64,000 bases of DNA from Synanceia verrucosa (GCA_029721515.1 CM056563.1:14960454-15024453), one strand, 5' to 3'; shown: positions 32,891-45,503, counted from the first letter of the stretch. Program-made: numbers and translations. The notes: generated by a model from the letters alone, not told the origin.

Positions 32891-35800
32891 AAATTAGTGT
32901 AAAATCCGTGATGATTATCTTTCACTTTACATACAGCACATGGTTCACAGTAGGAAGTGGGTTGACTGTATCGCCACTCTGGTTTGGTCTCTACCGACTC
33001 TTGAGGGAAATATCTGGCTCTGCTCCGCTATGTTCACCAGCTAGTTGCTAAACCTGTACATCTGACTTTTGATGCTGAGCAGGTAGAATAGAGTTGCCAT
33101 AACAACATAGAAAAAAAAAAAAAACAGAACAACCCCAAAGATGCTAAGATGCTAACTAGAGCTGAAAAAAACTGCAGAGTTGAATGTGAATTCTCTTGGC
33201 ACTGCAAGCTACTTTCTCACATCAAACATAGTCATTTGATCAAGTGTTAAGCTGATTAAGGAGCTTTACAAGGAAAATAAAAATGACAAAACACCAGGGA
33301 AATGTGCAGGTGTTACTAACATGATGGCTTTGTTAAAGAGTCCCAGTGAGACTGCAGGAAGAACATGGACCCTGAAACTAAAGAATTCAGCCGTCAGTCG
33401 TTTTATTATCTACACCTATGCATTTTCTGCTGTGGCAGGTCAAAATGTTTCCTCAGGAAATCAACGCTATGTGCCGTCCACACTGTTTCAGTGATAAATG
33501 ATCTCCTTCAGATGCAGACACACCCTTGCAATCAACACAAAAGCTGTCACCAGGCTCTTTTTACCATTTAAAGTGTGTCCTTTATGGTGATTAAAGTGCT
33601 GCTGGTACTGTGTCTGTGGTCTTAAGTGACAGTAATATAAGATGGCATTCTTGGAAAGATCACAGATAATGTCCCCCTCACTGCGCTGCATCTGAACTTG
33701 ATAGTGAGACCCAGCGTTTGGTGACATTATTGTTGCGTGGCACTTTCTGGAAGGCCACTGCTTTTAATTACCAACAGCTGCAAGAGCCTTTTATAATAAG
33801 GGACTCTCTCAGACCTAATTACTGGGCTTTACTGTTGCACATACAAGCTGGCGCACACACCCAACGACACATCGCTTTATTTCAGGCCAATTAAAGATTC
33901 ACCACTTAGACCTTGTTTCCATCTGTCTCATATCCTGCTCTCCCTAAACTCTCTGGTCTTTCTTTCTAATTGGTCGTCCTGGGTTTGGTTCTGTGATAAC
34001 CTAATATACACTTTTTAATGTTCAGTTTTTAGCTTCATCACTTATTTAGTTAACGCCTTATGATATCCTGCAAGCTCCAACACCAAGCAGCGTCTGAAAT
34101 TCAGAGACTCAGTACGTGCTTTTTCTCTAAACTCATTTTACAGTCTAGATAAGTTTGTTTTGTTCTAAATTTGGCTTCTAATCTGATGAGGCCACCCCCA
34201 TTAGCCTATTCCTGTTTGGACCAGTGGTCATATTATAATAAATCAATGTGAAGCTGTGGCCAAAGTCTAGGTGTAACATCAGTTAGACTAAGTGTGGATG
34301 TGAATTTCAAAAGCCAGATTTTTCTGTTGTGTTTTCTGTGGCGACTACTGACTCTACTTTTTTCTTACACCTGTTGAAGGTCATTTCATTCATATTCCTG
34401 CATTAATTCAGCCTTTTAAATGTTAGCATAGTCCTCTGATATTCAGGACTCCAGTGGACTGGATGAGCATTGGTTCTGCTATGCAGTAATCTGCTGTGCT
34501 TGACCTTTTAATTCCACCCTGAGAAATACAGATACATGCAGCGAGGGAAAAAGAAATAAATGGGACAAAAAGTAATAAACAGAACATAAATCTGTTTTTG
34601 TTTATGTAGCCAGATAATTAACACAATATTTGAATTTCGATATCAAAAGGTGAACAAAGTAACAGGCCTAGTTAAACACACAGTAAAGTCACAGTAAAAT
34701 GACTGTAGTTAGAGGGGGACGTAAATCAAAGGACAGTTTTTGCCAACATGATAATGCTTTGCTTGCTACAACCAATACATTAATCATCAATAGCAGGTTT
34801 TTTTTTCCAATACATTCAACATTTAGCTGATCAAACTAAAATGTAATTTTATCGAATACATTTATGTGTACTGAGTTCAAGTAGAATAATCAAGTTAAGT
34901 TTTCAGGAGGAAAAAGGGGATTTAATGCAAAAAGACTGTACATGTATTTAGCATCCATCAAGAAATATAGCATGTTGAGAAATATCTTAAGAGTTTCTAT
35001 CTTAGTACATCCAAGTTATTACAGAAGAAGGAGGCAGATCACCTGTTTCATTTTGTTTGTCCTTCTAATTGTCCTTTTAGGGAGTATGCTGCTGTAACTT
35101 CTTTAATCGGACCTACCACCTTGCAACTTAACATTCAACACTGCTTTCTTGGGTCCTCAACCGTTACATAGTTGGGTCACATAAAGTAGAGCATGGATTT
35201 AATGAGTGCAGGTAAAAGAGAGAGAGCTCCTAGTTCAGACTTCACAGATTATCTGAAATAATGTATATAAAAAAAAGATACTATAATTTTATCGTGGTAC
35301 TTTTAAAAACTTTCCCTTTATTTCATGAATCTGTGTGTCCCTCCCAGCTCCACCCCACCACCTCCTTCCCATTATTGATTGTCCTTCATCTGCTCAACAT
35401 TGCATTTAAGCCATACCTAAATGGTTCAGAAAGCTCACCTCTGTGGGTTGTGTTTTTTTTAGGGAAAAAAAAAAAAATCTGACGCTGCAATCTGCCATAG
35501 CCTCAGGAGTGGGATGAGAAATATCCCAATTAATCAGTAAAGGGAGAAAAAAAAAGGAAAATAAACCACTGAGTCAGGTCCAGTCTGTGTCCCCTTTAAT
35601 CAAATCCACCCCAACTTCCCTTTAATCACAGCACTTTTCTCTAATGCTAAATAAAGCCTGGAGGGCACAAGGGGCCGAGGGGGCGAGAAAATCCTCAGGA
35701 GATTGTCTGTCATCAGCTGAGCATGTTACTGGAGTGGAAAATTAACCTCTTCATCCACCTGACGCAGAGATGGAGTGAGGAAGAGATGGAGGTCCATGGA

Positions 35801-36734
35801 GCATTGACAGTACATCCCATCATCTTTATGCACGGTGGCATTTGCACATTTTGTGTAAGCTCATTTTCCCCCCCAATAAGCCTCTACTAACATCCCCGTC
35901 TTACTCATCTCTTTTCCTCCATCTCCTCCAGTGCAAAAAACGATTAGCTGACATCTTATTCTGCCTGTATACATTTTGTTTCTATTGCTGGAAGGTATCC
36001 TCTTTCTAATAATTTTGAAAGTGAGACAAGAATTTTAGAAAAAATGACATGTGCTAAAACTTCAGATACTCGAGTATTTGGTTCTCTTTGAGGCTTTACT
36101 CCATCTCTTTGTACCAAGACTTCACAAACACACACACACACACATACACTTGCCACCAGTGTCCTTATTAGGGCTTCCTGCCACTTCAGCACTTCATATC
36201 CTGTCTGGTATTAGCAGAGCTAATTTAAATGTCTTGCTTGTAGATTTGAATCATTTATGCATAACTAGAGTTTGGCATTTCAGAGCCATTCCAGGATTTT
36301 CCATTGTATACACTGTATACTTGGAAATACTGGTTATTTCTTAAATGTAACAAATGTCATGGTTGTTTTTTGACATTTATATTTCATATATATTTTACAT
36401 AAAGTTATGGGTTGTAGCACTTTGCCCAAGACAAATTTCCACTCAGGGGAAAATAGAGTTTACTCTACATGGTGATAAAATGCTTTTATCGCTGCATGCA
36501 CTTGAGACGTATGTTTGACAGGTTTTCACTCTATTTTCTGGTTATCCCTCTAGTGCTGTCTCTGCATCATACACGGTGTAATGCTGTATCTCAGCATTCA
36601 TGTCACCAAGACACATGGTTGTGATTCCCAAGTTTAGCTAGTCAGGCCTTTCCATCTGTGTCCCTGCCCACGCTGTGCATGGTGAGATAAATGACAAGTT
36701 CATAAATGGATGGAGTTGAACCGTTGCTCTCGTT
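32891..36734. other. No gene seen
   Basis: Nearly 4 kb without supported genes or mobile elements. Several stretches (33,740-33,900 and 35,600-35,790) are unique-looking, carry AATTA/TAATTA words and lack simple repeats. They might be conserved non-coding sequence, but this cannot be judged from one genome. A short (CA)n lies at about 36,128-36,144. Confidence 0.45.
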
Positions 36735-37200
36735 AACTCTTTGAGTACCAGCCATTTTATAACACAGAAAGTGCCTTACGCCAGTGTTTTTGCCCATTTT
36801 GAGTCATATTTCAACACCCACAGAATATTTTGTACTATGTCTCTGAAAACAGTCAATAGCTCAAATAAAAGAAGAGACTCTCTATTTCATCATGAAAAAC
36901 AAACATTTGTTTTTACCTTGTTCCGTTCTTATTTTATCAGAGGTAGAGTAGCAACACATCACAGGAGGAGTGACACCAGAAAGAAACAGCACATTACAAG
37001 CAAATAAGTGTGTTAAACATTAGATTGACTTGATTTAATATTACTTAACACTGAGTGCCACTGATATATTTTGACATCATTTAAAATCTGACGCTTGAGT
37101 GCCACTGACAAAGTGGTTGATTGAAGTGGTTTTTCGGCAGAGAGTCGCCAATCGCAGTCTCCTACAGCCTGTGAGTAATGGTGTAGTCATGTGATGCATT
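36735..37200 (+). repeat. Interspersed repeat, fuller copy (partner of 25.7-26.9 kb)
   Basis: It starts TTAACTCTTTGAGTACCAGC, contains GTTTTTGCCCATTTTGAGTC, CCCACAGAATATTTTGTACT and GAAGAGACTCTCTATTTCAT, and ends with GAGTGCCACTGACAAAGTGG. The start TTAACTCTTTGAGTGCCA also occurs at 41,551, so at least three copies lie in the window. The type of element is not identified. Confidence 0.65.
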
Positions 37201-37234
37201 GTTGTCATGTGACTCAATTTGGAGTCTTGCAGCT

Positions 37235-37634
37235 TTGTGTCAGAAGCAGGAAAATGTTGCAGCGTCAGGATTTGAGTGAGTTTGACAACAAGAACCACAT
37301 AGTGATGTCTAGGACTGGGTCAGAGCTTCTCCAGATCTGCAGCTCTGGTGGGGTGTTCCTGGTCTGCAGTGGTCAGGATCTATCAAAAGTGGTCCAAGGA
37401 AGGACCAGTGATGAACCAGAGACAGGGTCATGAGAGGACAAGGATCACTGATGCAGGTGGGGAGTGAAGGCTGGTCCTGGTGGTGTGATCCAACAGACCA
37501 GAGGAGTTAATGCTGGTTCTGATAGAAAGGAGTCAGACACCACAGCACACCTTCAGGGGTCAGAGGTCAGGGCTGGTTAGGCAGCTAAAGGGGGACTAAC
37601 ACAATACTAGGCAAGTGGTTATGCCTGATCAGTG
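37235..37634 (+). mobile_element. Tc1-like element relic, 5'-truncated and internally deleted
   Basis: A degraded reading of a Tc1-like transposase is visible: LSEFDNKNHIVMSRTGSELL, then CSGQDLSKVVQGRTSDEP, later INAGSDRKES-type and STPSGVRGQG-type segments in shifting frames. It ends with GTGGTTATGCCTGATCAGTG followed by TA, matching the common fish Tc1 end whose inverse is CACTGATCAGGCATAA. No left inverted repeat is present. The middle catalytic part is deleted. Confidence 0.7.
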
Positions 37635-37636
37635 TA

Positions 37637-39945
37637 TGTTCAAGGATCAATCCTTTAATAATGTTATAAAAAAAGAGCATGAGTCAGCACTACCTGCCTA
37701 ACAAACACCTGAGTCACCAAATATAATTCTCCACCTGTTCCTGTTGCTTTTCCTTTATTTTGCCCACTATTTTCTCCATCCATTTTCTCTGTTGGGACAT
37801 GAATCACCGCTAATGTTTAAGACACTATCTTGAAGTGTACTTGACCTTTGCCCCAACCATCAAACACTGTTTTCTATCCCTCTTTCCTCTCTCTCTCTCA
37901 CTCGCTATTCACACAGAGGAAGTGAGTCATACACAGAAAGCAATGCACACATTTACAGAAATATGCATACATGCAGACAGACACCAAATGGAAAACTCTA
38001 TTTGCTACTTGTGACACAAATAGTGTTTGGCACGTGTCTCTGTGTATCCACGTCACCCACTTAATGTGGGTTTGTGTGTCTGTGCGATCCTGTAATTTAC
38101 AGAGCATAGCTCTAATTTTGTCATCCCATTGTGAATGTGTCACCTCGGTTTTTCCTGACGTTGTCTATGCATGTGGGTGGGCCTCCGTCTCTGAGTGTGT
38201 GTGTGTGAGGGTTAGTTTAATCTGAGGGTACAAATTATGTTTGACGTTAATGAAATGTTTAATGGAGCCATGGCTAGAGGGGAGGAGTGGGAAGCCACAT
38301 GCACATAAACTAACACACACTTACCCACAATGTAGCTGAGCATGCACACAAACAAATACGCAAATGGACAAACGTCCATGTGCACAGGCACACGTTCATG
38401 TGTTACACAAGCACTGCCACACATGCACATACATTTTCCACACACAAAGAGATTATTAAAGGTCCCTGTCACATTAAACAAAGGTGACAGAAAAGCACTG
38501 TCTCTGCCATCCCCTCCACCATCCCTCCACCCTGAGACTGTCAGCACCAGAAAACCAAAAAGGCTTACAATGACTCAGCAACCTGCTAAGATTTTCAAAT
38601 GTTTATTTTTTACACAAATTCAGGCTTTGGCTTTGGAAGAAGTTCAGGAATTTGTAAATCTCCACACATAAAACCCAAACTATCTCCGCTGCTAGCTCCC
38701 ACTGGAGCATTCTGGTGAATATGCCTTGAGTCTATCCCATTTAAATGTGTTGTGTAAGCATGTAGGTGTATTTAGCGCCGTTTTTAACCTTTCACACTGC
38801 CTGGCATTACCAGGTCAGAGTTCTGTGATTTGCAAAGACCTGAGCAGCTGGAGGACGGCCAGGGCTGCTCAGGCATTACACCTTTGAATCACCGGTCCAC
38901 AAATCAGGTCCACAAGGTCCCGCTGGGTGTTTATTATGCTGAGTTGCTTTCCTTTTGGCTGTGTAATCAAGGAGTGGTTAGACCAGACAAGTGATTGCAA
39001 TTGGCCACCTCAAAGAATAAAAATAAGCAATACAATGAACATTGAGGGCCACAACATTCCCAGACACTCAGAGACTTCTTAAATTTTTTTTGGCACACTG
39101 TGTGACGAGAAGCACAAATGACTGCATCACTTTTCAGTAAGTTGTTAATAATAATTTGAATTACTGTAAATGTGAGAGTAGATCCCTGTGTATATGACAG
39201 GATATAAATTGTGATATTTCATAAAAGATAATAATAAATGCATGATAGATGAATGATAGATGCATCAAGTGCAGACTCATACTTTTAAAAGTAAAGCTTA
39301 AATCTTTCAAATAAAATCAGATGACTTTTTTTGTAAATTGCAGAAAAAATTGCCTAAGTAAAGATTCTGTAATTTCAACACTCTGTCAGACGCTGAGCTT
39401 GAGCCGATTGGATGAAATGAAAATCAAAATCGCCTCGTTCAAGGAAAACAGCTACTGGAAGCTTAAAACGTCCCCGTTAGTTTCCAGAACAAGCAATACC
39501 CAAAGGACTTTTTCCTTGCCTTCAGCTGAGGGTCTAAGCTTGTATTCATGTATTATTTCCATAAAGTAAGCCTGAGTGTAACAGAGACTAATGGCTATAG
39601 AAACAAGAATTGCTGGAGGATTGCCAGTTTGAATCCAGTGTGTGGTGGGCATCCTCTTCCCTCCCTGTCTGCTTAGCTCTGAACAGCGCCAGCTGTACTT
39701 GTTATTAACAGTGAGGTGCAGCTCCCAGGTGTCAATGTGTTTGTCTGCTAGTGTTTAAAAAAAAACAAAAAAAAAAACAGTCTGCATCCTCTGCAAACCT
39801 TGCTTGAGTACATAAAATTTCAGAAAAGAAAAAAACAAATTCCAGTGGGGAAATGTGTCATGGAGAGGAGTAGAAGATTAACATTGTATTTGTCCTCGCA
39901 ATCAGCCGCACCGCGAGTGTAGTCTTAAAGGAAAATAGAGATAGA
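37637..39945. other. No gene seen
   Basis: Includes A/C-rich tracts near 38,290-38,460. The segment 38,800-39,030 is unique-looking with TGTAATCAAGG and TTGCAATTGGCC words. No gene is supported. Confidence 0.45.
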
Positions 39946-40012
39946 TTAAGAAGAAGAAGAAGAATTCCTTTATTAATCCCTCAATGAGGGAAATTACATT
40001 TTTTCACTCTGT
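39946..40012 (-). repeat. Retroposon 3' tail fragment
   Basis: (AAG)n followed by TTCCTTTATTAATCCCTCAA and TGAGGGAAATTACA. In inverse orientation this resembles the GGGATTAATAAAGG tails of LINE-like retroposons in fish. Confidence 0.45.
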
Positions 40013-40097
40013 TAGTATATATACATATATTTTTCAGTTGCACATTACACACACAAGTCATGAAACAAACACATGCACATGCATTAGAGGAGAGGTG

Positions 40098-40312
40098 TCA
40101 GAGTGAGGGAGCTGCCCCTTATCCAGGCGCCCCGAGCAGTTGGGGGTTCGGTGCCTTGCTCAAGGGCAACCTCGGCAGTGCCCAGGAGGAGGAACTGGCA
40201 CCTCTCCAGCTACCAGTCCACTCTCCACATTTTTTGGTCCGACCTGGACTTGAACTGGCGACCCTCCGATTCCCAGCCCAAGTCACTACAGACTGAGCTA
40301 CTGCCGCCCCAG
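40098..40312 (+). repeat. SINE-like interspersed repeat
   Basis: GCCCCGAGCAGTTGGGGGTT, CGGTGCCTTGCTCAAGGGCA, TGGACTTGAACTGGCGACCC and CTGAGCTACTGCCGCCCC. The GACTTGAACTGG portion is box-B-like and the ending is tRNA-SINE-like. A partner fragment lies at 13,668. Open frames on both strands reflect the GC-rich repeat. Confidence 0.65.
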
Positions 40313-41196
40313 ATTAGAGACCGTATATAGAGATTTGGCATTGAATCACAAGAAAATTGCCTATCACGGTAACTGCATTTACCATGTGACCATGTATATA
40401 CACAAAGACAATATGAGAGAGAGGCAGTGAGAGGGAGAACACAAAAAGAGCGAGCGGGATGGCAAAGTGGAGCAGGTGGGAGGAAGGAGAGAAGATAAGA
40501 CTGATAGAACAAAAAGTAGTAAAATGCATGCAGAGAGGAGTCATTAATCTCTGAGATGCCCCTTCCTCTTTTGTTCTAAATTGCCTGCTATTTATAGGCT
40601 GTCGTCGGGGCTGAACCCGGGTGTCCAGGATGTTCTCATTGGTCCAGAGAGAGGTCAGAGGTCAAGTGATTTAACTCCAATCACAGACTATATGTCTCCA
40701 CTGTGTGTGCATGTGTGTGGGAGAGAAAGAGGGTGAAATGATTTAACTGTGCTCTGAATGTGTGTCTCCTGCGGCTTCATTATCCAAGCTGGAGAATCAC
40801 ACACTGAGGCAGCAGAATCACCTTTTAATGGGACTATTTTCAGCAAAATAGAAAGGAATGACACACACACACACACACACAGTGTGTGATATAAGACATT
40901 TAAGATCAGCAATAATGCAGCACATTATTTACAGTGGCATCAGGACAACTTTCAAGCTAGTTTTGCTATTGGTAAAGTAATGAGTGCAGGGTTGTATTCT
41001 AGCAATGGCCCAAAGGCTACGAAAAGATACACTGTGGCCACCAAATACCCACAAAGTTTCAGGTCTCTCTTGAGAATGAGACCATGACCTAACCATAAAC
41101 TAAATGTGACAACTGTCAGCGACAAAAATGGAGTACAGGTACCATAACTGGGCTGAGCGATCTAAAGATTCTGCTACATAACGGCTAACTTTAATG
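40313..41196. other. No gene seen; (AC)n at 40861-40880
   Basis: Purine-rich sequence at 40,410-40,500 and one microsatellite. No gene is supported. Confidence 0.5.
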
Positions 41197-41463
41197 CCTA
41201 ATTTCCACCAGATCCGTCTTCTGCGGCTCCGCCAGCCAGCTGGAATCACGAGATTCCTGCTCTCGGATGTTGACAGACAGCACTGAATTCATGCGCCATT
41301 TGCCGACGTCCGACAACAACAGAAGCTCTGTCAATTTGTTTCGTCAGGTGTCGGCACGTCGGTGGCGTTCCGCATTCAGTGGAAACTGACACATTAATTT
41401 GAATGGATGCGTATTGGGTCCAACAAAACGTCAGCGCCGTTACGCATCCAGTAGAAATTAGGG
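41197..41463. mobile_element. MITE with imperfect terminal inverted repeats
   Basis: The left end CCTAATTTCCACCAGATCCG and the reverse complement of the right end CCTAATTTCTACTGGATGCG agree at 16 of 20 bases. The interior repeats CGTCGG/CCGACG-type words and CATTCAGTGGAAACTG. It has no coding sequence. The target duplication is unclear. Confidence 0.65.
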
Positions 41464-41550
41464 ATAACAGGTTTCACTGAGTTTTACTATGGGGCATTTA
41501 TATTATAGTGTGCTCAGGTAAATTATTACTTTGTCAATTGTAATCTTGCT

Positions 41551-41640
41551 TAACTCTTTGAGTGCCATTGATGAATTTCGCCATCAAAGTGTTTTTTCCG
41601 CCATTATTTCCCAATATTTGAAACTTGATGCAAATTAACA
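41551..41640 (+). repeat. Start of the 36.7-kb repeat family
   Basis: TTAACTCTTTGAGTGCCATT followed by GATGAATTTCGCCATCAAAG shares its first 16 bases, with one change, with 36,735. The rest of the copy is diverged or deleted. Confidence 0.45.
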
Positions 41641-41973
41641 CGATAGGAGACAATAACAAAATTGGATAACATCTAGAATCCTCAATCTGCCCAATGTCCA
41701 GCCTACAGCCACATCCTACAAGGAAACTTTTATTTTTTAAGACAGCTGCTACAAATGAAATCAGGGGAGGCTAAAAAAGTTTCTCCCTCATCAGTATCAC
41801 AGCTCAGTTCCATGCCAAGCTCAGTCTGCCAGTGTCCTGCAGGGACAGACGTTGTCACGACAACCAGAGTGCATGTGAAGGCCAATCAGATGAAAACCCC
41901 CGGCCCATGTCAAGTCCCATGATGTCTGCCCTTCACTCACAGTAAATTGTTTGTGAGCGAGTTTGTGTGTGTG
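41641..41973. other. No gene seen
   Basis: Unique-looking sequence with no supported feature; may continue the preceding repeat. Confidence 0.4.
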
Positions 41974-42240
41974 TTCTTGTACTTGCCACATAGTGAGGAC
42001 CAGAATTCGTATTTAACCAACAAAGTGAGGACAAAAATGTCCTCACTGTCTGACAGACCTTTAAAGAGCTTTTTGAGGGTTAAGACTTGATTTTTGGGTT
42101 AGGGTTAGAATTAGGCTTAGGTTAGGTTTAGGGTAAGGGTTGGGGTTAGACATTTATTTTGGATGGATATGGTTAGGGTAAGGGGCTAGGAAATGCATTA
42201 TATCAATGAATGTCCTCACTAAGATAGCAGTACAAGGATA
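41974..42240. mobile_element. MITE-like element with inverted ends and telomere-like core
   Basis: The left end TTCTTGTACTTGCC...TAGTGAGGAC (41974-42000) is inverted in the right end (42211-42240, reverse complement TCCTTGTACTGCTATCTTAG then TGAGGACA). The core from about 42,090 to 42,185 is made of TTAGGGTTAG-like units (GGGTTAGGGTTAGAATTAGG, TTAGGTTTAGGGTAAGGG). The element sits between GT tracts. Similar AGTGAGGACC repeats are common in fish. Confidence 0.65.
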
Positions 42241-42254
42241 TGTGTGTGGGTGTG

Positions 42255-42257
<3 letters not shown>

Positions 42258-42304
<47 letters not shown>

Positions 42305-42305
42305 C
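42258..42305. repeat. (GT)n(GC)n compound microsatellite
   Basis: About 40 bases of GT followed by GCGCGCGC, a strong Z-DNA-type alternating sequence. Other GT/CA tracts follow at 42544-42567 and 42838-42862. Confidence 0.95.
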
Positions 42306-43327
42306 AAGTTGGGTAAAAACATAACACGCCTGCTGGCTATGGTGTCCATCTTGGCTGTGTCATCCTATGCTGACCTGTATGTGCTGATGGTATGTGACAC
42401 CCCTCTCTATTCTTCTGTGTCTTTGTTTTACGTCACATTAACACTTCTCTAGGCTTGTGAGTTAAATTGTATCTCCATAATTAAAAGCAATGTGTGACCT
42501 GTTAAAAATCTAGAAATTTATGTGTAATTATCAGTTTGTTAGCGTGTGTGTGTGTGTGTGTGTGTGTCTATGTGTGTCCTTAAGCCCACTGGACTTGTGC
42601 AAACTGGCAGCCTGTTTGTTTTGTGGTTGTCATTGATTATGTGGACGATGATGTTGCTTTAATTGCAGATGTGAAAAATGGATTCTGACAGCATGGCTGT
42701 GTGTGTGCGCATGTGTGTACACATGCTTGTGTGCCTGTGGGTATTATTCTTCTTTACACGATGTGGAAAGTCTGCTCCTTATTTGACCTCAAAGACTGCA
42801 GGGGAAAAACTAGGACATCACAGTATGTACACATTAACACACACACACACACACACACACACTCAGCAGATCCATATGAACCTGGCACATGTTTGATGTG
42901 ATTCAAATGAAATGAGTTCAGTTTGATGTTTGCTCCCATGGTTCACAATTCTAAACTGTTAACGTGATGTACTGATGTATTTTTCCTCCCCATACACATC
43001 AGCCACAGTGGACATCTGGGGTTCTTCAAATGACGTTCCCAAGAAACCAAGAAGTCAGCTGCAGCCGTCTGTAACACAAACAAATATTTTTTGGGGGGAC
43101 GTTCAGCTGCCAATCATCTTAAAGACTTCACATTCCACACCAAGCTCGTATTTTATCAGTTTGAACCCTCCATGCTAAAACCTGCCAAGATAAGATTGAT
43201 ACCACATGTAACAAGCTTGGCTTTCGTTGGCTGAGAAGGAAAAAAAGTATTCTGAAGAGGAGCTGAGCCAATTATCTCTGATTTACTGGGCTAACAAAAT
43301 CAGTGTCAGTATCTTAGCATTAACTTA
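42306..43327. other. No gene seen
   Basis: Contains two further dinucleotide tracts and no supported gene. Confidence 0.5.
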
Positions 43328-44933
43328 CAGTCATGGAAAAAATTATTAGACCACCCTTGTTTTCTTCAATTTCTTGTTAATTTTAATATCTGGTACCACT
43401 AAACGTATAATACAATGAACACAACAAAAAATGCAGCTGGTCACATAATACTTTATGTCCTATTTGACATTCTTAAGCTTAATTGATTCCCAGGGTATAT
43501 AAGAGGCCATTTCATGTCACAAGCAGCACTGCACATGCAAAGGCCTAGAGTGGTTTCCTGCTTACATTCAAGCCGTAGCACAACTCAGAAGTTGTCAGCT
43601 CTCACATAATGCCTAAAACAAAAGAATTATGTGAAGCAACAAAGGCAGCCATCTTGGCACTGCTGGAAATTGGCATGAGTGAGAGACAGGTAGCGAAAAA
43701 ACTGAAGATCTCCAAGACAGCCGTTCATTCCAACAAAAAAACCAAGCTGAACATGGCACTACCAAATTGCTACCTGGCCGTGGCAGGAAACGTCTTTCTA
43801 CCCCACGAGATGACCGTGCACTCATCCGTTCCTGTGTCAGGAATCGTCGTCAGACCTCCAGGGACCTTAAAAATGAGTGGGCACTGTCGAGAAATGTGAC
43901 TTGCTCGGCAAGGACAGTTCGAAACCAACTTGTTGAAGCTGGTTTGAAGTCACACAGAGCACGCAAGAAGCCCTTCATCAATGAAAGGCAGAGGAAGGCC
44001 CGGTTACTCTTTGCTCGAGACCACAAGGATTGGACTGTTGATGATTGGGCTAAGGTTCTCTTCAGTGATGAATCCAATTTTGAATTGATGCCCACTCCAG
44101 CCAACTTACTGGTTAGGAGGAAGCCTGGAGAAGCTTACAACCCAGACTGTCTTGCCCCTACAGTAAAACATGGGGTGGATCAGTCATGATCTGGGGTTGT
44201 TTCAGTCTGAGTGGAACAGGGCAAATGCAATTGTGTGAAGGCCGAATGAACCAGGTCAAGTACAGGACTACCCTTGAAAACAGTCTTCTTCCATCAGCTG
44301 GAAAACTCTTTCCTGCCTCGAATGACTGGATTTTCCAACAAGACAATGCCCCTTGCCACACGGCAAGGTCAGTTAAAGCCTGGATGGAGAACCACAACAT
44401 TCGCACCATGCCTTGGCCTGCTCAATCACCAGATCTTAATCCAATTGAAAACCTGTGGAAAATCATCAAACTCAAAATGGAGAACCACAAGCCCAAAAAC
44501 AAAGAAAATTTGTTTGAATTTGTCCAACAGGAATGGGCTGCTGTGACAGCAGAACAATGTCAGAAGCTGGTGGACAGCATGCCAAGACGCATGGCTGCAG
44601 TCATCAAAAACAATGGTTATGCAATCAAGTATTAACTCTTGTGTGTATCATGTGTTTAAAGCAAACAGAAAAGAAAACATGGAATGCTTAAAAGTAGTGT
44701 TTTTGGCGGTACAATGCCATAGCTATTGATGTAAGAACTTAAGTAATTTTGGTCATTATCAAGAAAACCATGGAAAATGAATAATCCTTAGTTCTTAAAT
44801 TAAACTCTCATGAGCTATTTTTGTTGTTATCATTATAATTGTCCAAACAAATGTACCTTTAGTTGAGCCAGGCATTAAAATTAACAAGAAATTGAAGAAA
44901 ACAAGGGTGGTCTAATAATTTTTTCCATGACTG
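43328..44933 (+). mobile_element. Full-length Tc1/mariner element
   Basis: The left end CAGTCATGGAAAAAATTATT and the right end AATAATTTTTTCCATGACTG are exact inverted copies over 20 bases. The subterminal segments AGACCACCCTTGTTTTCTTC and AATTTCTTGTTAATTTT are inverted at the right as well, giving inverted repeats of about 60 bases. TA flanks both sides (43326-43327 and 44934-44935). The length, 1,606 bases, is normal for Tc1. It contains a nearly complete but frameshifted transposase. Confidence 0.95.
43609..44635 (+). pseudogene. Tc1-type DD34E transposase with frameshifts
   Basis: The start frame gives a helix-turn-helix (LEIGMSERQVAKKLKISKTA). Near 43,740-43,770 it shifts to a frame with GRGRKRLSTPRDDR (GRPR-like), the second DNA-binding part, and the first catalytic Asp in KVLFSDESNFEL. 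Near 44,172 a run CATGGGGTGG appears to lack one G, moving the reading to MIWGCFSLSG. The rest has the second Asp in IFQQDNAPCHTA and the Glu in SPDLNPIENLW, with exactly 34 residues between them, the Tc1 signature. The stop follows NNGYAIKY. The catalytic residues are kept, but two shifts prevent a full product of about 340 residues. Confidence 0.9.
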
Positions 44934-44935
44934 TA

Positions 44936-45495
44936 TAACTAGGACTCAATGATCATCATTTCACCCTGTTCTACTTGGAGTTATATTTATCAATGACAGC
45001 TACACATCTATCCACTTATGGTAAAAATGACAAAATATAAGTCATGAAATATCCTGCTGACAGCTCTGTACAGCTCACTGTAGCTCAGCTTCACACAGTG
45101 ACAGCTCTGAACCCTCGAGTTCCTGATCCAGGGCTAAATGGCTTCAAAGATCTTTTACACTGTATGATGATTAGATATCAGCAGTAACTAGCTGTTAATA
45201 GAGTCACTGACACATGATCATTTAGAGTCTAGAGTGTTTTTGCAAAAATCACAGTGACTCTATTTCCATGTGCACCACATGGCAAAAAGTATGGGACACT
45301 AGAAATCCAAGGCCAGTTGAACATTCTTCTATTTGGGCGCAGCGTGAACAGCGCGAACGCCACCCCTGCGCTGTGCTCAACTCAGCGTAGAACGCTGCGC
45401 CTTTGCACGCCACAACCGCATACACATTGAATGGGTTTCTCTCGGTGCACCTGCACCTTGCACGTTCGATGCGTAACAGCTTTACTCGGAGTGAG
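44936..45495. other. No gene seen; GC-rich repeat-like patch at 45,320-45,490
   Basis: TTGGGCGCAGCGTGAACAGC and AACGCTGCGCCTTTGCACGC show repeated GCGCTGCG-type words unlike the AT-rich surroundings, so a MITE fragment is likely. No defined ends were found. Confidence 0.45.
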
Positions 45496-45503
45496 GTCAA
45501 GTT

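Noticed and set aside
38212..38671. Two overlapping frames of about 110 codons on opposite strands
   Set aside because: CA/GT-rich low-complexity sequence with no domains.
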